In this document: piece after piece, positions 34,470-43,999 of the stretch
How the letters are laid out: the number at the start of each line of letters is the position of its first letter
How positions within the stretch are numbered: position 1 is the stretch's first letter
Assembly: GCF_963583255.1 (NCBI RefSeq)
Contig: NC_084813.1
Location: 10,712,001 to 10,776,000, forward strand
Length of the DNA: 64,000 bases
Direction: 5' to 3'
From: Pyrus communis
Lineage: Eukaryota > Streptophyta > Magnoliopsida > Rosales > Rosaceae
Translations under genes and position numbers: made by a program
The notes under the pieces: generated by a model
What the model saw: the letters and a program-made list of their open reading frames with translations, nothing else
Told to the model about the DNA's origin: nothing
Databases searched by the model: none

Positions 34470-34970
34470 AAAATCCATCTCATCAAATCCCTTTTACAAG
34501 GTAATTCCCAAAACCTATCTCATTCCATATATTTTTTACCTCTTTTTCCCTCTTTTAGCTAATCAATTAAGCTATCATTACATAACCTCCCAAAAACATT
34601 CCTTTTATTATGTTAGTTAGCCAGTTAATATATTTATTCCTAATCAATATATTAATTGCTAATTAAATCACCAAATAACACCCAAAATATACATAAAGGT
34701 CCGGCCACTCTTTCTCCAAAGAAGACCGGCCATGCCTTATAAATATGACCCACTTTTCTCTAGAAACAAAAGTTCACACTCTTGCAAAATTCCAAAAACT
34801 CTCTAAACACTTTTCTCTCTAAATTCTAACTTTGGCATCGAAGGTTCTTCGGCCAAAGCCTCACCCATTCGTCGTGGGCGCGTGAGGTTCTTGGCCTTGA
34901 CCCTAAGGTGTTAATTGTTTTGTAGGTGCAATTTTGTCCAAGAAGAAGGAGGAAGAAATTTGCATCCACA
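34463..34970 (+). repeat. 3' LTR of the gypsy element (5' part deleted)
   Basis: Matches 30108-30588 of the 5' LTR and ends at TTGCATCCACA, followed by the CATAT duplication. Its upstream ~140 bases are lost in the microhomology deletion described for 33873-34469. Confidence 0.75.
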
Positions 34971-35115
34971 CATATAACATTTATATGAGACGACTTAAAA
35001 CGATAATATTTGCCCTTTATATTACACTAGATTAGTTTAACATGTGAAATGTCTGTAAAGTATCATCAAATGATTGGTTTTAGGGCACATTTCCAACAAT
35101 TGTTGAATTCCTTAT

Positions 35116-35661
35116 TGTTGAGCCTAAAATAATCCCAAAAATCCTAGAGCCGATAGGTGAACTTTTGCTCAAGAAAAACAAGATTGCTCTCATTAAATGG
35201 GCATGCTTCTCAAATACTCCCACGTGCAGCTCATCGCCTTTAAAGGTCCAAGCAGCTGAATAAGACTGCTCACAGCTCACATGCTTATGGCATGGAAAAG
35301 TCAAATCATTAAAAATAAAGATTAATTATCCAAATTCTATCTTAATGCATTCCCAATTGAAGAATTGACTCCATTCTAGTAAGTAATCCTTATTTAAATC
35401 AATTAAGGATATTTACAACATTATCTCAAGATATTATTTCTTATTTAATAGTTTGAGAAATTCTCTTCATAAACCTTGACCAATAGGATGTCGCCATGTG
35501 TAGGGTAAGACTCTAACACCATGGCCGGCCCCCCTCCTATAAATACCTCAATCTTTACCTCCCTCATGGGTGCGTGAAACTTAGGTCTTTGATCAAAGGT
35601 GTTGATTGTTTTCCAGGTGCATTTTCGTTAAAGCTAGAGATGGCTGAAAATTGCATTAACA
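35116..35661 (+). mobile_element. solo LTR related to the TGTGGAGCC family
   Basis: Starts TGTTGAGCCTAAAATAATCC and ends AAAATTGCATTAACA. The flanks are CTTAT (35111-35115) and CTCAT (35662-35666), a 5-bp duplication with one mismatch. It shares with the LTR at 29970 the opening GAGCC.AAAATAATC, an A-TATAAATA-type box near 35550 and the AGGTGCA-TTTT-GT tail. Confidence 0.55.
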
Positions 35662-36877
35662 CTCATAATGGGCAAAGAAAAGATTAATTTACAAATTAAT
35701 TGTTACTTGAATTCGTCATACTAAGCGAAGAAAAAATAAATTTACAAAGTAATTGTTGTGGGATCAAAATTCATTGAAATCAATGACACATATTTCAGAA
35801 AGTGCTATCCTTGATTTTGAAAAGCCCCCCTTGCCTGCATAGCACATAACCCAGAACATCAACAACCAAAAAAGGGATATGTCACTGATTTTGTCGATCC
35901 CTTTCTGTTTGGATTGAATGGAAACCACACAATAAACTAGGGGTGGTTCGGTATGGGATCCCATACCAAAACCCTTGTCCCGATTCCCAAACCGAAATTT
36001 TTGGGAATCCCAAATTCAATACCAATCCCAAACCAAATTTTCGGGAATCCCGAAATAATTTTGGGATTTCGGGACAAATCGGGAATCCCGAAATGCTTTT
36101 GGGCTTTTGGACTAAAATTTGACATATTATGTTTTTGGGCTAAAATTTGACATATTATGCTTTTAGGCCCAAACTGCCAATTTGTTATTTAATTTTATAC
36201 TAATTTGCCCACTGCCCACTGCACAAATTTGATATAATTTCATAAATTAAGTTTCAATCTACCCACTACCCATTTGTGCACAAAGTTTCAATAATAACAA
36301 AGTTTCAATCTGCCCACTACACATGCATCATGCATGCAATAAAAATAAATTAGGTACCAAACCCAAAAGCAAAAATAATAGTTACAAGCCAAGGTTTTAA
36401 AATAAATAAAGTAACAAACTCAAAAGCAAAAATAGTAGTTACAAGCCAAGGTTTTAAAATAAATAAAGTAACAAACCCAAAATCAAAAAAATTAGTTATG
36501 AGCCAAAGTTTCAATAATTAAGTTACAAACCAAAAGCTAAAAAGCAAAGCTTAAAGTCTATAAATATTGTTGGCCTCTTCGGCCCCTTCGTCCCCTTGAT
36601 CTTGTTGATGCTTGTGGTTGCTCCCTTCTTGTTGGTAATTGTACTCTTCCCCTTGATGTTGATGGTTGAGCCCTTCCCCTTGCAATGGGTGGTCGTGGAG
36701 GTAGTGATTGATTTTGACGTTGTTGAACTTCAACTTAGAGTGGTCGAGGAGGTGGAGGTGGCATTTCATTTTCTTGTGTTGTATTCTCCTCACCTCCCAA
36801 ATTAGCCGTGCCTAAAACAATAAACCACAAATCATTTACATTGAATTATAGTCTAATAGATAATAAATACTAAGAAA

Positions 36878-39236
36878 TTAAAAGAGGAAATTAAATTGTT
36901 TACTTCTTTCTAAGCGTTCAAGCTCCTTGTAGAAATGGAATTCGTCAAGTGTAGGCTCCTTGTAGAAACAAAATTCTTTTCCTCTAAGCCAATCACTAGT
37001 ACACACTAAAGCCTCAACCGTTTTAGGTGTTAAGGAAGTTCTAAAAGGATCAACAACTCTCCCACCAAGACTAAAGACATTCTCACTAGCAACAGTGCTA
37101 CTAGGAAGGGCCAAAACATCCTTAGCAACTTTACTAAGAGTTGGATATTGAGCACAATTTCCTTTCCACCAATCCAAAAGATTGAAACCCTCATATGTTA
37201 GGCTTTGATGTGGATCATTGAAGTACATATCCACTTCATTGGCTATCTCATTTTGTTGTGCCTCCGCTCTCTTTCGTTAGATCTTCTTTGTCATCCTTGA
37301 AGCAACATCAATATCTACAATCACACCCCCCACATCATCTAGTACAACACTTGATCTTTGCTCACATTTGAGGTAGCACTACTACTAGTACTACTAGTAC
37401 TACTACTACTAAGGACCACTCCCTCCTTGTATGCATTATACAACTCGGTTACATAGCCTTTAACCCTTACTTTCTCCTCCCTTATTTTGTCCCATCCATA
37501 GTCGAGCTCTTCTAGATTTGTCTCCAACATATCAAATTTGTACCTAGGGTCGAGTACTTGGGCTACAAAGAGAATAGAATTCACCTTTTCAATGTGACCC
37601 CAATATTTGTCAAACTTGAGCTTCATTGAGGTAGCCACACTTTGCAAAGTGGCATTAGAGGCGTTTAAAATTTGTTCTTGTATCTCCACTTGCAAGGCAA
37701 TCACTGTGCTAAGTATTAAGTGTGACGTTGGAGTAAGGGTTGCACTTAATGTCAAGGTGGCATCATAAAACTTTTTAAGAAAGTGAGCAAAACTCATCGA
37801 TCTTTCCCAATCATCCACCTCCGGAGGACCCACCCGCTTGGTCTTTGTTGTCACCCCATCAACCTCTTTCGAGACCTCCTCTTTAAAGTAAGCAATAAAA
37901 GAGTCACACTCAAAGGCCATCTTAGAGAACACTTCTTTAAACTTGAAAGCACTATTAAGCATCTCATATGTGGCATTCCACCTTGTGACAACATCAAAAG
38001 GGATACTTGACATCCTATCAAATCTCAACAAGACACAATATTCCCTAAAAGACTCCAACCTTGCCGGGGATGAGTGTATAAACTTCACACAATTTCTTAT
38101 GGCATCAATTTCACAACTAAGCTCCGTCATTCCATCCTTAACTATCAAATTGAGGATGTGACAAGCGCACCTCATGTGCAAGTGAGCCCCGTCAAGTAAA
38201 AGAGTACCATTTGACTTGAGTCTTCTTTTCATGTATGCAATGGCGGTGTCATTTGCACTAGCATTGTCAACGGTAATGCTAAACACCTTGTCAATGCCCC
38301 AATCATTCAAGCAAGCCTCTAGACATCTTCCAATATCATCACCCTTATGAGAAGTAACTTGGACAAAGTTTAGGATCCTCTTATGCAACCCCCAATTAGT
38401 GTCCAAAAAATGGGCCGTGATGACCATGTAGTTTATCATTTGAATTGAGGTCCAAGTGTCGGTTGTAATACTCACTCTCAACCCCTCAATCACACTTTTT
38501 ATTTTAGCCTTCTCTTCAACATACAACTCCAAAACCGCCGCCGCCACCTTATGCCTATTAGGAAGTTTGTATTTTGGATTCAAATCACGAATAAAATCTC
38601 GAAAGTCTTCTTGATCAACCACCCTAAAAGGCATCTCCGCTATTATAATCCACCTCACACATCTTCTATCAAGTCTTTTTTGATTGAAAGTGTGAGTGAC
38701 AACCGGACCTCCCATCCTCGCTTGTGTCAATGTAGGTTGCTTCGGATCCACATTCTCAAAGAGACTAGAACCCGGGCATTTCCTCAAATGCTTAAGAATT
38801 CCCGTCGTCCCATGAATTATAGGGTGTGCCGGTACTAAGAGTTTGCAATGCTTGCATTCGGCCATGAAAGATTTCTCCCCATTATTATCGGTGATCGTTA
38901 CCCTCTTAGCATCATTCCCCGCCGGACTTGGACCCTTTCTCCTATTGCCCTTTTTCCGAGGAGGACCCTCCCATTGTCTCACTACTTCTTCTTCTTCTTC
39001 TACTTCCTCTTCCCCCTCTTCCACCTCTTCCTCATCTTCTTCTATTTGTTCTAATGCAATATCCTTCTCCATATCCGGATCATCATCCCAACAAATCTTC
39101 ATAATAATCATTATGCAAATAATCTTGAGGTGAGGGAGTGCCTAGTTGAAGGGTACCACTAGGTTGGGTTTGTTTTCGTTTTCCTAATACCGAGACCATA
39201 GGTGTACTAGATTGGCTACTAGACCCGTCCATCCTA
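36878..39236 (-). pseudogene. hAT transposase, BED zinc finger and dimerisation domain (RICESLEEPER-like), three lesions
   Basis: The main frame is 37339-39111. After an acidic N-terminal run comes a BED-type finger (CKHCKLLVPAHP..GILKHLRKC). The RNase H-like core follows with ITTDTWTS, ITVDNASANDTAIAYMKRR and MRCACHILNLIVKDG, then the region WNATYEMLNSAFKF and LDPRYKFDML. The hAT C-terminal dimerisation domain is at 36878-37234 (LDWWKGNCAQYPTLSKVAKD, SSTVASENVFSLGG, ALVCTSDWL). The probable true start is upstream at MDGSSSQSS (39236), linked to the main frame only through a one-base shift near 39088. A second shift near 37335-37345 and a TAA near 37276 separate the core from the dimerisation domain. 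Related plant proteins include domesticated DAYSLEEPER/RICESLEEPER genes, but here the copy sits inside its own transposon and is damaged. Confidence 0.85.
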
Positions 39237-40279
39237 ACAAATAAAATAACAATGCACATTAATATATCACAACCACAGTTTAGCATATATCCAAATTCTA
39301 ATCAATAAATAAAATAAATGGTAAACTACATAAGTAGTTAAACTAATATTATCTATATTTGGTCTATATTTGGTCTTCAAATAAGCGTACAAAACTATCT
39401 AACTACATAAGCAGTTAAACTAATATATGGTTTATGGTTTGTTATTTCATTAAGCTATATGAATAAAAGATATATTATCAGACCAAAGCACCAAACGAAA
39501 CAACGTGGTATCTCATTTATGATGTATGATTACAATTTATAAAATCAGACCAAAACATCAAAATGAAATAACATGTCATCTCAAGAGTATCAATTATGCA
39601 GACCAAATGTCAGGGAACAAACTTTCATCCTAAGCAAAACTAAAAGAGTTAAAAAGTACCTCTCACGGGTGTAAAAAGTGAATGGTATGTTAGAAAGCAC
39701 GCATCAAGATCCTTTAGAGTTGGTCCTGTTGGAATCCTATAAATTGGATACTTGAAAAGGTCATACCAAAACCAATTAGTCACACGACAGTGTACAACGA
39801 GTAAACGAAAACAGTGATCTATACTATAGTACCATGCAACAGATATAAGGCATGAATATCACTACCCTGAAAATAACAGCATTGCCCGCAACAATGTTAG
39901 CGTAATTCATGTAGAACCATGAAAGAAAACGAATATAAGGCATGAATTAGAAAAACCATAGATTCATGAAACAACTCATTAAAATTGAAATGATGGATCA
40001 CGTAGCAGTAACAGCACCATCTCCACGAGAAGGGAATAGCAAACCGTCTACCGTACCAAACCTACATTTTCTGTATTTTTCTACACCTAATGTAGTTTTC
40101 TTCCTTGAATAACCATTTGCGTTATAAGACCTTAACATTGTTAATTGGAATTAGCAAGAGATAGCAATCGGGCAAATACTAATATTAGAAAGATAAGAGA
40201 AACACCAGTTCAGGTAACAACATATATTACCGGTTGGTAAGAAACCAGACACAACGATAGACAAAGAGAGAGGGCTTAC

Positions 40280-40700
40280 CCTGATGTTAAATTTCTTCTT
40301 TATTTGTGTTCGGAAGTACCCCAAATACGTTCCTAGTGAAATGGTGAAAGCAACCGCCAAATATAGAAAGCAGTGCTTCTTGGTGACAATGAAGGCAATG
40401 CAGTTGAGAAGGACAAGAACAACAAGGATCAAATGAAGAGCTCCCTGCGAAACAATATACTGATACTCAGAATCTACCTAAAACAACCTTATTTACCCAA
40501 AAAATCCAAATCTTCGAATCAAAACGAGCTGAAAGTACATGGGTTGTTCAATAGTTTTCAATCTAAAACATCCTCAAATTCTCCTTTCCACAGATAACAT
40601 AAAAAAAGCAATCACAAAAGGGATAGAATTACAAACCTGTAACGAACAAGGACCGAAACCAGCTCGTCTCATGTTCTTCCCAAATCTATAGCATGGGCAA
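40280..40700 (-). pseudogene. captured PLAC8-family exons
   Basis: There are two minus-strand exons with canonical splice sites. The first is 40637-40700 (acceptor TTTGCAG, donor GTTTG) and encodes CPCYRFGKNMRRAGFGPCSL. The second is 40280-40444 (acceptor TTTCGCAG, donor GTAAGC) and encodes GALHLILVVLVLLNCIAF, then KKHCFLYLAVAFTISLGTYL, then YFRTQIKKKFNIR. This matches the middle of plant PLAC8 (Cys-rich, membrane-associated) proteins of the At4g23470/At5g41390 type, from memory. It includes the CP.YRFGKNM motif and two hydrophobic segments. The upstream Cys-rich start and the downstream CPCC..QESRTLEMNNV part are absent. Both exons are open and join in phase, and the piece lies inside the hAT element, so it is a captured fragment. 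Confidence 0.7.
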
Positions 40701-41024
40701 CTGCAAACATCAAAATACATTGCAAAGATTAGGCAACAAGTAGTCAAACTAAACAAGCAATTCAAATTCTCAACAAAAAAAAAAGGAAAAACGCATTGAC
40801 CCAATTAATTTCTTGACTATTTTTGAATAATTCAACGACAGGTAGCAAATATGCATCTTCAGAAACAAAAAAGTCAAAAAAAGGGAGAGATTTTGGCTCC
40901 CCAGTTATTCGAATTTTGAACAATATAGAAACCAAAAACAAAAGGAATCGTCTTTATAGCAAAAATTAAAACTTTTTCTCTGGAAAACAAATTATGGGGA
41001 AATCACAGCTACCATCTCTCCTAC

Positions 41025-42000
41025 CTATCAGTTTCGTAATCACAGCTACCATCACTGCTAGAATCCCTGAAGTCACTATCACTGTCCTCATCTGGTTGCC
41101 TATCAATAAACGACCACCAGTCTTTGAATAACATAAATGAATGAAATAAACCATTCATGTTTTGACAAAAAGCAAATATGTAAACTAAAGTAAGCAACGG
41201 GCAATAGTCAGTATACACTGATTCCGTTAAAAGTATATATTCTGATGCAAGGAGTAAACAAACATAGTAATCCATGAAACCCGTTTACCATAAGTGCACG
41301 CACCATACAATCAAGAACAACAACAAATTCTCAAATTCAGTTTTGGATTTACCTCTGAGTAAATGCAGGACAAAAATCATTTTGCAGAGAGATAACGGTA
41401 CACTTATCACTGATTCACTATCATGAAAGAAAATACAAACAATGCATGCATTTGACTATAACCAACTAGAACTATATCGAAATTCTTCTAAACTACAAAA
41501 CAAATGATAAATCGAATTAAGCCAAAAGTATGGAGTAAAATGTATACCTTGTCTTAGTTGCCAATTTCGCAGAGCGGCCGTATATTTGAATGCCGGACAG
41601 GTAAGGGACGTAGTACTGAACCACAGAGTCACTGTCATTCAAAATCAGAGGCACTCCTGAACCATAAGCACTCCACTCCTTGAAGGACTCCCATAAATCC
41701 CCTAGAACAAAGTACGGCTGATATTCCACGTCGCATGTACTCAATCCTCTAATCGTCCTCTGCAACCAAACAATTATTTACAAGATTAACAAAAAAAAAA
41801 AGCCCCAAAAAATTACACAAATTAGATTCAAGCAAACACCTTGGAGAGGTACTGGGCGGGGACGGACGGAGAGATCGACTGCAAGAACCGCTTGAGATTA
41901 CTCAACTTCAAGCTCACAGACAAATTGAAATGGGTGATTCTGGTGAAGCCGTGAAGGAAGGCTGCTGGAAGTAAGGAAATCGAACGGAAGTGAAAATTGA
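41025..42000 (-). pseudogene. captured DUF789-family exons
   Basis: Three minus-strand exons are readable. Exon 1 ends at 41840 (donor GTGTTTG) and gives LSNLKRFLQSISPSVPAQYL; its start is unclear, as no ATG appears in frame before about 42000. Exon 2 is 41548-41759 and gives CDVEYQPYFVLGDLWESFKE, WSAYGSGVPLILNDSDSVVQ and YYVPYLSGIQIYG. Exon 3 is 41025-41099 and gives RQPDEDSDSDFRDSSSDGSC. These follow the N-terminal half of plant DUF789 proteins, a family of unknown function. The conserved C-terminal half (PYSREPL, SWISVAWYPIYRIP) is missing. Exon 3 ends in phase 2, which is compatible with the following PLAC8 exon. Confidence 0.68.
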
Positions 42001-42303
42001 AATGGGGATCTAACCTAAAAACAAATGAACGGCACAGATTAAATCTAAAACAATGAACGGTTGAAATAATTCTCTTATAATGAAAAAATAATATATATAT
42101 ATAATATTTATTTCAATTCGGTATGGGAATACCGAAAAAAAGGAGATGCAATACCGAATCCCATACCGAAAATTTCGGTTTGGTTCGGGATGACATACCG
42201 AAAATTTCGGGAATTTTGGTTTGGGATTTTTTTGGTTTGGGATCGGGATTTTTTCGGTTTGGTTTGGGATTTTTGGGATTTTTTTTCCAGCCCTACAATA
42301 AAC

Positions 42304-43240
42304 TGCTGAAAACGAAAAAAAGTTGCCTTCCTATTATTCATCTCTAAATATTGGGGGTACATCGGTAGCTACTATTGAATCTCAATCTCCCGCTAAAGTG
42401 AGATCATATCGTGGGAATCCTTGAGAGAAAACTGCTAATGGTTGGTTTGAGATTGTGGTGCTTAAAAAAAAACAACTTATTAAAAATGTGTTTGGTAAAA
42501 CAAAAAAGAAAAGTGTTTTTTTTATTTTATTTATTTATTTATAATTTCAAAGCATAGTAATCAATGCTCATTTAATGAACTTTTGAAATGGTAAGTGTAC
42601 CTCCACATGTTTTACAAAATTACAATCTTTGCCTCTATATTATTGTCTTTAACAAGTATTATATCACATTAAATACTATATTTTTTTTAGTCATTTAACA
42701 TATTCAAAGCAATTTATATAGAAGTTTACCAAACTAGCCCTAACTAGTCATTTAAAATGTTATATCACATTAAATACTATATTCTTTTAGACATTGGTTT
42801 TTTTTTTTTTTTTAATTTATTAAAAGCACTTTTACAAAGAAACAGATTTATCAAACACTTAACAACTTTAATTTATAGTTGTTTATTCTCCAAGCACAAC
42901 AGAAGTTGTTTTTTATTTATTTTTTATTTTTTTAAAGCACAGCAATACCAAACTAGCCCTAACTCGTCGTGCTTTTTCTTTGAAGGTTGAACATGTAACC
43001 TCTTTTTTTATTATTATTGTTTTTTACCTTTTTAATTGATTTTTCACTACAGAAACAGAATGTATCTACTTCTTAGTAAGATTTTTTTTTTAATTTTTTA
43101 ATACAATTTTTTGTAGTATGATTTTTTACCAATTTGTCCTCATTTTTTTATTTTTTTGAATTTTAATTGTGAAGGAAATTAAGGGGTTTTCTTGACATTT
43201 TGAAATGCTTCACCTATATAGCCTTCTGGCTTTATATACA
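42304..43240. mobile_element. MITE-like sequence with ACCAAACTAGCCCTAAC ends (nested, boundaries unclear)
   Basis: GGTTTGAGATTGTGGTGCTTAA at 42440 is roughly the inverse of AAGCACAGCAATACCAAACTAGCCC at 42935, and a second ACCAAACTAGCCCTAACTAG occurs at 42728. This suggests two nested or truncated copies of a hAT-type MITE family that I recall from Maleae. T-rich sequence without genes fills the rest up to 43240. Confidence 0.4.
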
Positions 43241-43513
43241 CTAGCCTTCATGCATGCGCTCACGCTTGTGCAAAAGACATTTTTTGAATCACGGCGTGCT
43301 ACTCATGACTTACACGTTTTAATATATTTATATGCATGAATTGACAAGGGGAAAGTCAAATATTTGAAGTAAATGAATAATCTTAGATCATACTAGAAAA
43401 AAGCCCTTACAAATCAACCAAAGCAATTGAATTCACATAATAAAATTGGTTTTTCAATTTCCATCTACAATCTATTGAATTTACATTAAGAATAGAGAAA
43501 ATAATATTTAATA

Positions 43514-43783
43514 TGTAACATCCCACATCGACCAACAGAGAGGGGGTGATGTGCCTTATATGTACATGCTCACCTCCTATAACACGAGGCCTTTTGGGAG
43601 CTCACTAGCTTCGAGTTCCATCGAAACTCCGAAGTTAAGCGAGTTCGAACTAGAACATTCCCAAGATGGATGACCCACTAGGAAGTTCTCGTATGAGTTC
43701 ATAGAAACAAAACTATGAGGGCGTGATCAGAGCCCAAAGGGGACAATATCGTACTTCGGCGGAGTTGAGATTGGGATGTAACA
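43514..43783 (+). mobile_element. solo LTR of a Cassandra-type TRIM, with 5S rRNA-derived segment, TSD TAATA
   Basis: Starts TGTAACATCCCACATCGACC and ends GAGATTGGGATGTAACA, flanked by TAATA on both sides (43509-43513 and 43784-43788). Inside, CGAAACTCCGAAGTTAAGCG and GATGGATGACCCACTAGGAA correspond to the 5S rRNA A-box/intermediate region and C-box region. Carrying a 5S-like RNA polymerase III promoter in the LTR is the hallmark of Cassandra elements. It is not a functional 5S gene: the transcript 5' part is not conserved. Confidence 0.85.
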
Positions 43784-43999
43784 TAATAAACAACTAATTG
43801 AATTATATTATTACTAGCTCATTGTGAGGCTAAGCCCACCTCCTCTCCCTTAGTGTAGATAATCGTTTGTTCAAAAAACAAAAAATCATTTAACAACTAA
43901 TTTAATCACATTATTATACGCGTGCAAAAAACCTTTTTTTATTTTTTTTTATTTTTTATTTTTTTATTTTTTTTATTTTTATAACCGGCATTACACGCC

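Larger units (their letters stand above)
29970..34970 (+). mobile_element. defective Ty3/gypsy retrotransposon, TSD CATAT
   Basis: The 5' LTR is 29970-30588 (TGTGGAGCC...TTGCATCCACA). The 3' LTR tail ends at 34970 with the same TTGCATCCACA. CATAT flanks the whole element (29965-29969 and 34971-34975). Inside are a leader with a 36-bp minisatellite, a gag frame, an RNase H-like segment, an integrase zinc-binding domain and the start of the integrase core. Protease and reverse transcriptase are missing between 32373 and 32990. At 33873 the core is cut by a truncated TGATAAGAGC LTR, whose other end is fused to the middle of the 3' LTR. Confidence 0.75.
35938..42295 (-). mobile_element. hAT transposon carrying captured gene exons, TSD CAATAAAC
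   Basis: The element starts TAGGGGTGGTTCGGTATGGG and ends TTTTTTCCAGCCCTA, giving short imperfect terminal repeats (TAGGGGTGG against TAGGGCTGG). It is flanked by a perfect 8-bp duplication CAATAAAC (35930-35937 and 42296-42303). Both subterminal regions are dense in TTTCGGGA/TCCCGAAA motifs, as expected for transposase-binding repeats. The left half encodes a BED-finger hAT transposase on the minus strand (36878-39236). The right half carries, on the same strand, exons of a PLAC8 gene (40280-40700) and a DUF789 gene (41025-about 42000). A paralogous empty site exists at 28040-28200. Confidence 0.85.

Noticed and set aside
37783..39133. Plus-strand open frames opposite the hAT transposase
   Set aside because: They are antisense shadows of the conserved transposase frame; the Ser-rich 38843-39133 frame is the complement of the Glu-rich run.
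43600..43700. A 5S rRNA gene
   Set aside because: The 5S-like part is diverged, lacks the transcript 5' region, and lies inside a TGTAACATCC...GGATGTAACA unit with a TAATA duplication, so it is a Cassandra LTR.
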